A DNA stretch of 64,000 nt, from NCBI RefSeq assembly GCF_000170855.1, contig NZ_ABCQ01000004.1:121748-185747 (forward strand), in the 5' to 3' direction. The number at the start of each line of letters is the position of its first letter. The first letter of the stretch is position 1. The DNA comes from Moritella sp. PE36 (lineage in GTDB: Bacteria; Pseudomonadota; Gammaproteobacteria; Enterobacterales; Moritellaceae). Below the pieces are notes generated by a model that ran no database searches, was not told where the DNA came from, and saw nothing but the letters and a program-made list of their open reading frames with translations. Positions 39,072 through 48,916 of the stretch are shown in pieces. The position numbers and the translations under genes were made by a program.

Positions 39072-39320
39072 CAATGCCTTTTTCTATATATAAAAAGTAT
39101 GTATAACAAATATATATAGAAGGTAGATATATAAAGTAATTACATAAAATACAGGCATATTGGTGATTAACGTGCTTATAGATCCAGACAATAGCGTTAT
39201 GAACGCGCTATGTTTATTGCACTTTTTCGTACATTTACAGTACTCGTTCTAGTGCTAACTAGGATAGATAAGCAGATAAAGGCAACAAAAAAGTAGGTTG
39301 GTTAATACTTACATTTTTGT

Positions 39321-39797
39321 CTAAACAGAGGTAATAACAGCGGGGTATTGGCGGTGTGAATATAATAAATTACTGTCTTTCCAGCCCGATATTCGCGACT
39401 TAGAAAAAGATGTGCTGGTTAACCAGTATTGCTCGAAATTAATATTTACCGCATAGCCGATCACCAACGACGCTGATGGTGGAATCGATAATTCAATCTC
39501 TACCTGATAATCCGGTTTAGGGTTATCTAACAATAAACGACCGGTACTGGTATAACGCGAGGTTTCGGTTAATGCAAATTCATAGGTATGGCGTGATGAT
39601 GAAAGTGGCGGTTGCTCTGATTCACCAGCATCTTGGCAGAAGCTATTCGCTTCATTCGCTTCATTCGCATCGATAAGTAAGGATGCAGGTGCTAATAACG
39701 ATGTAGATGCTAATTCTGAATATGTATTAGCCTGAGCATTAAAGCCCAAAACCATCACAAATAGCAGAATAAAGTAGCGCATCAATCGAAGTAGCAT
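39321..39797 (-). CDS. Small secreted protein of unknown function
   Basis: I do not recognise a family. A signal peptide is clear (hydrophobic FILLFVMVLGF, cleavage probably after AQA), so the mature part is likely periplasmic or secreted. A short Glu-Ala-Asn repeat (about 44-50) is followed by a beta-rich-looking segment ending without a helix. Starts at 39797 or 39782 both lack a clear ribosome-binding site. It lies alone between secD (246 bp away) and a tRNA. Confidence 0.55.
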   Translation of the reverse strand: MLLRLMRYFILLFVMVLGFNAQANTYSELASTSLLAPASLLIDANEANEANSFCQDAGESEQPPLSSSRHTYEFALTETSRYTSTGRLLLDNPKPDYQVEIELSIPPSASLVIGYAVNINFEQYWLTSTSFSKSRISGWKDSNLLYSHRQYPAVITSV

Positions 39798-39882
39798 AGA
39801 GGATAACTAACCATAAAGAGTAATTAGGTATCATAAACACTACTGATTCGAGAAACAAGAATTATTTTAAACGTCAGAAAGC

Positions 39883-39913
39883 AAAAAAGGCTTACCGTTA
39901 GGTAAGCCTTTTT
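39883..39913 (-). terminator. Terminator after the single tRNA-Leu
   Basis: AAAAAGGCTTACC and GGTAAGCCTTTTT form a 13-bp perfect stem with a 4-base loop and a T run on the minus strand, directly behind the tRNA. Confidence 0.9.
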
Positions 39914-39920
39914 CTAAATT

Positions 39921-40006
39921 TGGTGCCCGAGGCCGGAATTGAACCGGCACGCCTATTAAGCGAGGGATTTTAAATCCCTTGTGTCTACCGATTTCACCAC
40001 TCGGGC
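39921..40006 (-). tRNA. tRNA-Leu(UAA), isolated copy
   Basis: 86 bases including encoded CCA. The cloverleaf is complete: 7-bp acceptor stem GCCCGAG/CTCGGGC, anticodon loop with TAA, long variable arm and the GGTTCAATTCC T-loop. It is base-for-base identical to the four copies at 52.7-53.7 kb. Confidence 0.98.
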
Positions 40007-40345
40007 TGAGTGATAAACTGTTAAGCTAGCTGCCTAACCGGATATGCGCTTACTTTACCTGATTATAAAAATCAGTCAATTAAAAATAACACCTTGGTTG
40101 TTAACTGATTAAAAATCACTCCACTCTATCTATATATCAACGAATTTTCCTTATATTGGTTTAGCCGATAGCAAAAACGCTGTTGATAAATATTTCTTAT
40201 CCTAGGAGTGTACTAATCCCCTCCCACGTTTGAATACCCGAGAATCGACTTAAAACTTGTAAAATCCACTATCAGATCTACAATTTTAGTACCTATCACT
40301 CAGTGCGAACAAAGGATAACGTACGCCTAATATTAGGAAGCTAAG
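40007..40345. other. Non-coding gap between tRNA-Leu and the VpsR-like gene
   Basis: It holds the promoter side of the tRNA: on the minus strand TTGACT, 16 bases, TAAAGT. It also holds a candidate promoter for the plus-strand regulator, listed separately. I see no open frame with support and no repeat. Confidence 0.5.
40257..40284 (+). promoter_or_regulatory. Candidate sigma-70 promoter of the VpsR-like gene
   Basis: TTGTAA (40257-40262), 16 bases, TACAAT (40279-40284), about 60 bp before the start codon. Both boxes are near consensus, but this is untested. Confidence 0.4.
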
Positions 40346-41707
40346 ATGGTAGAGCTAGCAAAGTTTAACCATACCAAACAAAAACCACTCCTGTTACTTA
40401 ACTTAAATAACGAAAAATGTCATTGGGAAGCTGAGTTTAATGCATTAAATTGGCATTGCATTCATTCGAGTAATATTACTGAAACAATTAAATTTATTGA
40501 GGAATACGATATCAAGATCGCAATTGCGATGATCTCCTCAGCTTACCAACAGTGTGTATTTAAAACATTATCTAAACTTTTTGAAGTTAAAAAAAATATA
40601 GTCTGGATTGCGATCTCCTGTGACAATCAGTTTGCTCAATATCCATTATCACACCAGTTTCCAGACTATTTCTTTGATTATCACCATCTGCCAATTAATT
40701 GGGATAAATTAGGTCATACGCTGGGTCATGCTTATGGCATGTTGCCACTAAGGGTTGAAAGTAGCGGCCAACAAAGCAAGCAACATGAAAATGATGAAAT
40801 ACTGGGTAAATCGACCGCCATTAAACGCTTAAAATCAGATCTGGTTAAAATAGCCCGTGCCGATGGTGCGGTACTGATTAGCGGCGAGACTGGTACAGGT
40901 AAAGGGCTCTGTGCTCGTACCATTCACCGCGACTCCTACCGCAAAAATGGCCCTTTTATTAAGATTAACTGTGGAGCATTACCAAGCACTCTGCTCCATT
41001 CTGAACTGTTTGGTCACGAAAAAGGCGCATTTACAGGCGCAGACAAATTGTATATAGGTCATATTGAACGGGCGAATAAAGGCACCTTATTTCTTGATGA
41101 AATCGGCGATCTATCCTTAGATTCCCAAGTTCATCTGCTGCAATTTCTCGAAGATCATGTGATTGAACGCTTAGGGGCTAATCATTCGATTACTATCGAC
41201 TGTCGCATTATTTTCGCTTCTCACGTCAATCTCGAAGCTGCAGTAGAAGAAGGGCGATTTAGAGAAGATCTGTATCACCGCCTTAATATTCTCCGTATTC
41301 ATATACCCAGCTTAAGAGAGCGCCGTGAAGATATAGAACTACTGGCCAATGCTTATCTGCAGCTATACAAGCCTGCAAGCAGAGCGTTCACATTTGCGCC
41401 CCGCACATTGGAAAGCATGCTCAGATATGAATGGCCAGGCAATGTCCGTGAGCTTAAAAATCGTATTCAGCGCGCCGTGGTAATGGCGGATAGCAGTGCT
41501 ATTCACGAAGCAGATATGGGCATGAAAGTGGTTAAATACCAACAATCCAAGATCAAGTTAGCACAACAGCGAATGGAGATAGATACTGAAGTATTGCTTG
41601 ATGCCATCAACCGTCATAATCACAACATTTCCGCCGCAGCGAGAGAATTAAATATCTCTCGCACTACATTTTATCGTCTAGTGAAAAAATGCAAAATTAA
41701 ACTCTAA
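40346..41707 (+). CDS. VpsR/FleQ-like enhancer-binding transcription regulator
   Basis: Regulator with an N-terminal receiver-like domain (about 12-135) without an obvious phospho-Asp, a AAA+ domain (Walker A GETGTGK at 180-186, GAFTGA loop at 227-232, Walker [12 protein letters not shown]) and a Fis helix-turn-helix (ISAAARELNISRTTFYRLVKKC). The N-terminal region and overall plan resemble Vibrio VpsR, but VpsR has lost the GAFTGA loop and this protein keeps it, so sigma-54 use is possible. AGGA lies nine bases before the ATG. Downstream is a DsbA-like lipoprotein, 64 bp on. Target genes are not visible; I would not name it vpsR. Confidence 0.85.
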   Translation: MVELAKFNHTKQKPLLLLNLNNEKCHWEAEFNALNWHCIHSSNITETIKFIEEYDIKIAIAMISSAYQQCVFKTLSKLFEVKKNIVWIAISCDNQFAQYPLSHQFPDYFFDYHHLPINWDKLGHTLGHAYGMLPLRVESSGQQSKQHENDEILGKSTAIKRLKSDLVKIARADGAVLISGETGTGKGLCARTIHRDSYRKNGPFIKINCGALPSTLLHSELFGHEKGAFTGADKLYIGHIERANKGTLFLDEIGDLSLDSQVHLLQFLEDHVIERLGANHSITIDCRIIFASHVNLEAAVEEGRFREDLYHRLNILRIHIPSLRERREDIELLANAYLQLYKPASRAFTFAPRTLESMLRYEWPGNVRELKNRIQRAVVMADSSAIHEADMGMKVVKYQQSKIKLAQQRMEIDTEVLLDAINRHNHNISAAARELNISRTTFYRLVKKCKIKL

Positions 41708-41771
41708 ATTAAAATCTAAATTCAAGTCAAGTCAAGTCAATAACTGTTTCAGTAAAAATGAGGTAGTCATA

Positions 41772-42551
41772 ATGCAGAAATACAGAATGCCACTGCTGCT
41801 TGCAGTACTCGCAATCCCTTTTATCAGCGCTTGTGAGCCACAGAGCAATGATAAATTGGAGCAGGATATCAGCGCACTGCAACAAGATATTCAGCAGCTG
41901 CAGCAGGATCTCACCAACATAGGCACGCAAGTCAATGATATTCATGCTGTAGCTACCCGCTCTCAAAGACCGAAAACCAAAACCCTGCCGACTCAGGTCA
42001 ATTACACCGCAGATGGTGAGGTGCCGTTACTTGGTGATGCAGGTGCACAACTGGCGATCATTGAGTTTTCTGATTATCAATGCCCCTACTGTAAACGCTT
42101 CATTGATCAGACCTTTGATAAGCTAAAAGCCAACTACATTGATGTCGGTAAAGTACAATATCTGACACGTGATTTCCCGTTAAGCTTTCATCCTAAAGCC
42201 AAAGGTGCCGCAGTTGCAGCCAATTGCAGTTTGCAGCAAGATGCTTACTGGCCGATGCGCACTGCGTTATTTAACAATATGAAACAACTTGGTGATGAGT
42301 TATATCAACAGACGGCCACCGACTTATCGCTGGATATGACTAAATTTTCAGACTGCCTCAGCGATCCGCAAACACTCAGCAAAGTCGAAGCAGATATGGC
42401 GCTGGGTACTTCCTTAGGGATCCGCGGTACACCAAGTTTTGTTGTCGGGCGAATTGAAGATAATCAGCTGGTAAACCCGCAACTTATTGTCGGTGCACAA
42501 AGTTACGAGACTTTTGTAGCGCTGTTAGATGGGTTAATGAAAGAGAATTAA
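41772..42551 (+). CDS. DsbA-like thiol-disulphide lipoprotein with a coiled-coil spacer
   Basis: Periplasmic oxidoreductase of the DsbA/thioredoxin_4 type. A lipobox (ISAC, lipidated C21) predicts a membrane-anchored lipoprotein. A Gln-rich coiled coil (about 27-60) and a Thr/Lys linker hold the catalytic domain away from the membrane. Active site CPYC (C104, C107) and cis-Pro loop RGTPSFVVG follow. GAGG precedes the ATG by eight bases. It shares strand and spacing with the regulator upstream, but could have its own promoter. Partner and substrate are unknown. Confidence 0.87.
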   Translation: MQKYRMPLLLAVLAIPFISACEPQSNDKLEQDISALQQDIQQLQQDLTNIGTQVNDIHAVATRSQRPKTKTLPTQVNYTADGEVPLLGDAGAQLAIIEFSDYQCPYCKRFIDQTFDKLKANYIDVGKVQYLTRDFPLSFHPKAKGAAVAANCSLQQDAYWPMRTALFNNMKQLGDELYQQTATDLSLDMTKFSDCLSDPQTLSKVEADMALGTSLGIRGTPSFVVGRIEDNQLVNPQLIVGAQSYETFVALLDGLMKEN

Positions 42552-43415
42552 AACTAAATACAAATAGTGACTAGACTATATACGAAAAGTAAGGGGTGAC
42601 CGATTGCATTCGGCCGCCCCGTTTTGTTTAATAAACAACGCCAATCAAAACCCTGCTCATTACCGATTACCAGACTTCACTGACATTAACTTAGACTTGA
42701 ATCTAAGGTCTTTACTTTCATTCGTTGTTAATATCAATTTTAAATATTTAGCATTATTACATACCTTCAACCCTCCGAATTAATTGATAAAACAAACTTA
42801 AAACCTCGGTTGAAAATCGCCTATTATTACTGGAGTAACCTCACTTGAGGCGGTCAAAAAACGTACATTGAATTTTAAAAGGGAAAGAGACTTATCAATC
42901 TAAACTCAAGACGGCAACTCGACTACAAGCACCATTTTAACTGGATTTTTTGTTAATCTAGATTCATGGAGAATTGCCATTTTGCTAAGAACACCTCGAA
43001 GTTACTGATTAAAAAAGATAATAAAATTGATCAAAAAGCGACCTATCCGAAATGTAAAAGTACTGCTATGATGCCCTCTCAAATGAAACCATAAAATAAT
43101 TTATAATTTGATAATGGGTTACTTAGTGTTGACCTCAGAATGTAATTGTACTTGCCTATGGTTGTGCATTTTTCTGCCGGAACCAACACTAGCAATCTTT
43201 TAGCGATAACGTTAACCAATGGAGTGGAAGATCATATGAACCATACCTACTTAAAATAATAACAATAAAATAGCAGGGTTAATTTTAAGGACATAAGTTA
43301 AGGACAACCATAACTGCCTCTTTATTATCTCTAGTCTCGCCATTCTATTAATAAATAATCATTTGTGAGTTCAGGCTCCGAAATTTAACCAGTAAATTCT
43401 AACGATGAGGTTTTT
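42552..43415. other. 864-bp non-coding stretch
   Basis: It begins with a terminator hairpin and otherwise shows no supported gene. Stop codons are frequent in all frames, base use is AT-rich, and I recognise no transposase remnant, tRNA or repeat. It probably holds the protease promoter and possibly decayed sequence. Confidence 0.5.
42593..42629 (+). terminator. Terminator after the DsbA-like gene
   Basis: GGGGTGACCGA pairs with TCGGCCGCCCC (one A-C mismatch, one G-U), 6-base loop, then GTTTTGTTT. It lies about 40 bp past the stop codon. Confidence 0.82.
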
Positions 43416-46067
43416 ATGAATTATCTTGTGTTGGGCCTTTTTGTGTCCATCAGTACCCTTTTGACTGTATTTCCAGTCACAGCACAACCCAAGGGTAACC
43501 CATTAGAAGAAACCAAAAGCATTGAAATTACGGAGCATCGGAAGCTAGCACAAAACAAAACGATTGCACTCGCCAAGCTGATGGCCAATTATCGCCATGC
43601 TGACAAATCAAATAACGAGCAATTGCTTAATGAGCTAATTGAACAGGCTAAAGCACGCCAATCGCTATTGGCAGAGTTAGTTAAAAACGATCCTAGTGCA
43701 GCTATTCGAGCCTCATTGCCAAAGCATGTTCGTGCTGGTATCCCAGCTGAAGTGCTAGCACTGCTAGAGCAAAAGCAAGAGCTTAACGGTGAGTTAGAAG
43801 TAATTTATGAAGACTATAAAGATCCAAGCCTAAGTCGCTTGCGTCATTTTTTAGTGACTGATAACAGCCGCGTTGAGCTGTATTTACCTGAGAATTCCAA
43901 AGGAAAATCGCTGCAAAGTGGCGTTAACGTACGTGCTAGCGGCTGGTTGTTTAAACAGGGGGATGAAGCCATTGACTCGCTTGCCTTATATGACGATCCA
44001 GATAGCCTGACAGTATTGGCTTTGGATAACAGCGCTACAACAACGAGTAGTAGTGCAACCTCGGCGGTATTACCAAACACTATTGGCGAGCAGCACACCT
44101 TAGTGCTACTGGTTAACTTTCAGGATAATCCAACTGAACAACCTTGGACAAAGGAACAGGTTCAGAACATGATCTTTGGTACGGTGAATGACTATTATCA
44201 GGAAGCGTCCTACGGTCAGACTTCAATAAACGGTGATGTCCTAGGCTATTATACTCTACCTATTGATTCAGTGTGTGATCATAATTTAATTTATAATGCT
44301 GCTCAACAAGTTGCAGCCAATAATAACATCAACACCAATAATTACGATCGGTTACTTTATGTTTTTCCAAAAATCGATAATTGTGGCTGGGCAGGCAAAG
44401 GTACTGTAGGAGGAAGTCCATCTAGAGCATGGATTAATGGCGATTTAACATTAAGTGTTGTGGGTCATGAATTAGGCCATAATCTAGGGCTTCGTCATGC
44501 TAAAAAGCTGGAATGTGGTACTAATGTACTTGATGGTGACTGCTACACCATTGAATATGGTGACAGTCTCGAAATAATGGGAAACCCAGGTTTCACTGGT
44601 CATTTTAACTCCTTTAATAAAGAGTTGCTTGGATGGCTTAGCGAAGACCCCTCGACCACTGAGGCTAAAATACAAACAGTAGAAACTGCAGGTAGCTTTG
44701 AGATAGAGCCTTATGCGTCTTCGCCAAACGGTTCAGCTAAAGCACTTAAGATACAACGTGGTATTGACTCCGTTACGGGACAAAAGCTTTGGTATTATCT
44801 TGAATACCGTCAGCCGTTAGGATTTGATGCATATATTGCTAGTTATCCAGCGCTACACCAAGGAATCAACTTCCATTTAGGTACTGAAAAAGACACTAAT
44901 AGCAGTCAATTAATTGATATGACCCCAGCTAGTAGTTATACAGATTGGAATGATGCAGTTTTACCTGTTGGTGCTAGCTATGAAGAGGCTGGTATTGTTA
45001 TCAATACTAACTGGGCAAATAGTAATGGTGCTAACGTTAGCATCAGCTTTACAGGACCGAGCTGTGTTAAGAAAAATCCGTCACTACTGTTGTCATCAGA
45101 TGAAAGTGCTTGGGTTACTTCAGGCACTACTGTCACATACAGTGCGACAGTAACTAACCAGAATAGTAGTGGGTGTGCTAGTTCAGATTTCAGCGTTGTA
45201 GCAAATGTGCCAGCTGATTGGTCCGCAAATAGTCACTCTATTAGTCTCGCCCCCGGTGCTAGCGGCTCAGTTACCATTAACATCACCTCGGCTAGTTTAG
45301 CCAGCGATGGATTTTACGATATAGCCATTAACGCGACAAACAACAGCGATAGCAGCTATAACACAAGTAGTATAATTAATTACATTGTGGATACACCAGT
45401 TCCTGCCTGCGTCGTTGCAAACCCGATGATTTCATTGTCTGGACCAAGTGGAAATGTAACTGCAGGTACAACTGTTAATTATATCGCGACTGTGGCTAAC
45501 TTAGATAGCGTCGAATGTGCTGAAGCAAACTTTGACGTGTTTGCCAATATTCCGACTGGCTGGAGCGCAAATAACGCCAGTGTTAATTTGGCGCCAGGCG
45601 CTAGCAGTACTGTTATTTTAACTATAACGTCAAACAGTACAGCGACAGATGGCGTATATATGATTGTAATTATTGGGCAAAATACAGCGAATAACAGTTT
45701 AAGCAATAGTGGTGTGGTGAGCTATGCTATTTCGATACCAGATCAAATCAATACTGCACCGATTGCGGTTTCTGATAGCGTAGCATTGCTAACTAAAGAA
45801 GTAATATCAATTGATGTGCTTTCTAATGACTGGGATCCAGAGGGTGATAGCCTAACTATCATTAGTACAACTCAAGGCTCCAAGGGTAGTGTACTGATCA
45901 CCACAGATGGTCACCTACTGTACACACCGGCGAAGAACTTTAAAACGAGTGACAGTTTCACTTATACCATAAGTGATGGCCTAAACTCCGCAACTGCAAT
46001 AGTTAGCATCAGCTTAAATTCAACTGGTGGAGGAAAAGGACAGAATAACAAAGGTAAAGGTAAGTAA
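43416..46067 (+). CDS. Secreted metzincin-type metalloprotease (M6/M11-like) with beta-sandwich repeats
   Basis: Large exoprotein. A signal peptide ends near residue 23 (VTA-QPK). A propeptide-like helical region is followed by the catalytic domain with zinc motif HELGHNLGLRH (351-361; ligands H351, H355, H361, base E352) and an EIMG Met-turn. Two NEW3/CARDB-like repeats start at Cys residues near 550 and 663, then a cadherin-like/Ig domain (NTAPIAVSDSVAL..DVLSNDWDPEGD), and a Gly/Lys tail. GAGG lies before the ATG. I favour a type II-secreted protease. M6 versus M11 cannot be settled by eye. Confidence 0.86.
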   Translation: MNYLVLGLFVSISTLLTVFPVTAQPKGNPLEETKSIEITEHRKLAQNKTIALAKLMANYRHADKSNNEQLLNELIEQAKARQSLLAELVKNDPSAAIRASLPKHVRAGIPAEVLALLEQKQELNGELEVIYEDYKDPSLSRLRHFLVTDNSRVELYLPENSKGKSLQSGVNVRASGWLFKQGDEAIDSLALYDDPDSLTVLALDNSATTTSSSATSAVLPNTIGEQHTLVLLVNFQDNPTEQPWTKEQVQNMIFGTVNDYYQEASYGQTSINGDVLGYYTLPIDSVCDHNLIYNAAQQVAANNNINTNNYDRLLYVFPKIDNCGWAGKGTVGGSPSRAWINGDLTLSVVGHELGHNLGLRHAKKLECGTNVLDGDCYTIEYGDSLEIMGNPGFTGHFNSFNKELLGWLSEDPSTTEAKIQTVETAGSFEIEPYASSPNGSAKALKIQRGIDSVTGQKLWYYLEYRQPLGFDAYIASYPALHQGINFHLGTEKDTNSSQLIDMTPASSYTDWNDAVLPVGASYEEAGIVINTNWANSNGANVSISFTGPSCVKKNPSLLLSSDESAWVTSGTTVTYSATVTNQNSSGCASSDFSVVANVPADWSANSHSISLAPGASGSVTINITSASLASDGFYDIAINATNNSDSSYNTSSIINYIVDTPVPACVVANPMISLSGPSGNVTAGTTVNYIATVANLDSVECAEANFDVFANIPTGWSANNASVNLAPGASSTVILTITSNSTATDGVYMIVIIGQNTANNSLSNSGVVSYAISIPDQINTAPIAVSDSVALLTKEVISIDVLSNDWDPEGDSLTIISTTQGSKGSVLITTDGHLLYTPAKNFKTSDSFTYTISDGLNSATAIVSISLNSTGGGKGQNNKGKGK

Positions 46068-46091
46068 TTTATCTAAGGTACTTAAAACAAT

Positions 46092-46124
46092 GATACACAG
46101 CCGGCATCAAGCCGACTGTGTATC
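46092..46124. terminator. Shared hairpin between the convergent protease and repeat-protein genes
   Basis: GATACACAG-c-CGGC pairs with GCCG-a-CTGTGTATC, 5-base loop. It sits between the two convergent stop codons, with a T-rich stretch on the minus side (ATTGTTTTAAG), so it probably ends both transcripts. Confidence 0.72.
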
Positions 46125-46147
46125 TATCCTTTATTACAGACCCTATC

Positions 46148-48916
46148 CTAAGGGTTTGGGATTAGATGAACCGTCGCAGTAACAGATTTTTCAACTGCAG
46201 CGCCAAGATCGTCATCATTTACTTTAATCGACAAGATTGCTCCTGAACTCAGAATACTGAATATGTTATCAGTACTATCATCATCTGCAATCAACTCAAC
46301 AGTAAATGCACATTTTAATACTCCTAACGCAGCAATCGCTGTAGGTGCAGATTCACTCGGTTGAGGGCAAGGATTAAATGAACTGTCATCGTTAAAAGTA
46401 CCGCCATCATTCAGGATGATAAAGCGAGCATCTATTGTATCCTCGATATTAATAATATCAGCAGGATTGTTACCAACACGTAATTTTAACTCAGTCAAAT
46501 CAACAGATTCAAAGCTAGAACCATTTGTAATAGTAACAAATAATGTTGCTGCAATTTTAATGTCTAAAGATACTATAGCTGGTACATCATCTAGGATGAC
46601 GATGGCGTTATCTGTTGGTGAGTTAACTTGCTCGCCAATAGTGCTGCCAACACCAGTAGGGTCCCATAGAAAAGCTGTTGCAAAAGCAACATTTTCAACT
46701 TTATCTAATGCATTTTTATTCTCTATTTTGGTAACAAAAGTACATACATAAGCAGTTGAATCATCGCTGCTATATTCTATAATCTGTGGGAATGTACACC
46801 TATCTGGAGTATCGTTTATTCCTGCAGGCCAATTAGCAAGATCATATAATGTGTCATCAATTCCGGTTACTTTTAATGGCTCCATTGTTGTATCATTGTC
46901 ATTAGTTATTGTGAACCGATAAATCACATAGCCACCAGGTTCATCTATATGTACACTATCGCCTACAGTATTAGCATCTTTATAGGTTCCTGGCGTTGCA
47001 TTAGAATCATCTATAGACGCTGCAGCCACAAACTTTTTCAATGAAACCATCGGTGCAGCAAGTTTGATCTGAACTGTTTTAGCTGCATATGCCAGACGAT
47101 TTTCATTATCTACGGCTTCTATTTTCACGGTGTTTTGGTAAGTTTGACCTTCAGTTAACCCTAGATTTACAGTGTATTCACAAGGTCCAAATTCAGCCCC
47201 AACAGCTAATCCAGGATCTACACTTACCTTTGGTATATCTCTACAGTCAACATCGCCAGTAGCATCAGTATAAAGATTCGTAGTTCCGAATGTATCAGTG
47301 CTATTGTTTGGATTTTTAATCACCCAATCATCTCTAAAGCTAGATGAGCTAGCTATATCCAAATCACTCGCCCAAATTGCGTCAACGTTGTTGTTAGAAG
47401 GATTATTAACGGTTACCTCAAAGGTTACGTTGCCTGATTTGTTGATATACCAAATATCACCAATTTGGCGAAGACCAAGCGTATTGTCATCAGGGACTAC
47501 CACTACTTTACTAATTGAGACTTCGGGGTCAACATTCGTTATCGTGACAGGTTCTTTATCAGAACACACTGCCGTCGTAGGAATGACTGTGTTTAAATCT
47601 CCGTGTAAACTTAAGAGGTTACAACTAGCCTGTTCATCATGGATAGAGGTTGTATTCTTGTCTTCAAACGTTCCGTACATATAATCCCAATATGTTTCTA
47701 AAGGGTTCGGGCCTTGGTTTCTTACTGTAGGCGCACCTAACTGTAAATCATCAGGTAGGTTACCATCAGTTATTTTTACTTTCAGGTTACAAGTGAAGGA
47801 CGGTGTATTCTCGTCAATCTTGTATTTCCCATCAGTTAACGTTGGGTTACAAGTGTTGCTCACGATTTCAACATTGCCAAATACACTACCTGCTACAGTT
47901 GTCGGAGCCAATACATTTATTAACTCTTCTACCTGACCGTCAGGCGCTGGCGTCGCATCAGGGTCAGTATAAATGATATCAAAAAGACTGGTGATATAAA
48001 CAATATCTTCCAATTGGCTTTTGGTTATTAAAAATTGGTATTCAAAGGTACCATCGAGTTCTAGCGCTGTTGTAGGTGGGATTAGAGTTTTGGTAATTGT
48101 AGGCGGCTCAGGGCTTACAAATACATTAATCGGAAGTTCACCACAATTACATTTTGAAGTTTGTGATGGCCGTTGACCTAAAATTGCATCATCAAAATTT
48201 ACAGAGCAATCATTTTCGTCTTTAACACTCCAAGCAGCACAGTAGTCGAATATAACTTGCTTAGTGTCAGGAGATGCAGTTGCACATAGCATGGTAAATT
48301 CTGCGTTCTCCAAAACATAGTCATCATTCGTCAGTTCTGACTTATCAATATCGCCACATGTATCTCCATCATTATTATTATCAGGGTCGCCGCTTACAAG
48401 TGGTCCATCCCCTTCTCCATCTCGCGATGCATCAGGGTTAGGAACTATCAAACTACACGAGCTTGTGTCTCCTTGTACCGTCTGAGGAGATTTTTCATTG
48501 AGAGGTAAATAGAAGGTTGTATCGTAGCGAGTATCTGCATTGGTTTTTACTGTAACATCGGCAATTAGAGTGAATGGTTCGTTCCTATTACAGGTAAACC
48601 CATCACTCCCATCGTTATCCAAAATACCGTTTACAATGACACCTTTTACATCGACGTCAGTAATTTCAATATCATTAGCCGTACAATTTAGGGCACTGAC
48701 ATCGACAATGTCCTTCAACCCCTTCCCTCCGTCCGTCAGGTAGGCATCAGCCATACATTCATAGCCTAAACCACCACCTAAGTCCGGCATCGCTGGAAAC
48801 TCCCAGATGGGATCATTACTGGCTACTGCTGACTTGGGTATGGTTATTATCAATATGGTCCCAAGCAATATGGCTAATAAACCATTGAGTTTAAATCCGA
48901 AATAAGAATTCTTCAT
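46148..48916 (-). CDS. Large secreted DUF11-like repeat protein
   Basis: 922-residue protein. A signal peptide ends near AVA-SND. The rest is beta-rich, acidic, and contains recurring segments of the type PTITKTL, PEVSISKVVV and PMVSLKKFVA, each followed by ~120 residues with ..YTITNDNDTTMEPL-like strands, the pattern of DUF11/CARDB surface domains. Many cysteines are in the N-terminal half. There is no LPXTG, outer-membrane barrel or C-terminal anchor that I recognise. I moved the start to the ATG at 48916 (AGGA seven bases upstream). An open frame 19 codons longer lacks a signal-peptide fit. Function unknown; it faces the protease gene. Confidence 0.75.
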   Translation of the reverse strand: MKNSYFGFKLNGLLAILLGTILIITIPKSAVASNDPIWEFPAMPDLGGGLGYECMADAYLTDGGKGLKDIVDVSALNCTANDIEITDVDVKGVIVNGILDNDGSDGFTCNRNEPFTLIADVTVKTNADTRYDTTFYLPLNEKSPQTVQGDTSSCSLIVPNPDASRDGEGDGPLVSGDPDNNNDGDTCGDIDKSELTNDDYVLENAEFTMLCATASPDTKQVIFDYCAAWSVKDENDCSVNFDDAILGQRPSQTSKCNCGELPINVFVSPEPPTITKTLIPPTTALELDGTFEYQFLITKSQLEDIVYITSLFDIIYTDPDATPAPDGQVEELINVLAPTTVAGSVFGNVEIVSNTCNPTLTDGKYKIDENTPSFTCNLKVKITDGNLPDDLQLGAPTVRNQGPNPLETYWDYMYGTFEDKNTTSIHDEQASCNLLSLHGDLNTVIPTTAVCSDKEPVTITNVDPEVSISKVVVVPDDNTLGLRQIGDIWYINKSGNVTFEVTVNNPSNNNVDAIWASDLDIASSSSFRDDWVIKNPNNSTDTFGTTNLYTDATGDVDCRDIPKVSVDPGLAVGAEFGPCEYTVNLGLTEGQTYQNTVKIEAVDNENRLAYAAKTVQIKLAAPMVSLKKFVAAASIDDSNATPGTYKDANTVGDSVHIDEPGGYVIYRFTITNDNDTTMEPLKVTGIDDTLYDLANWPAGINDTPDRCTFPQIIEYSSDDSTAYVCTFVTKIENKNALDKVENVAFATAFLWDPTGVGSTIGEQVNSPTDNAIVILDDVPAIVSLDIKIAATLFVTITNGSSFESVDLTELKLRVGNNPADIINIEDTIDARFIILNDGGTFNDDSSFNPCPQPSESAPTAIAALGVLKCAFTVELIADDDSTDNIFSILSSGAILSIKVNDDDLGAAVEKSVTATVHLIPNP

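Noticed and set aside
39921..40345. Phage or integrative element attached to the single tRNA-Leu
   Set aside because: No integrase, no partial tRNA end-duplication and no phage gene next to it.
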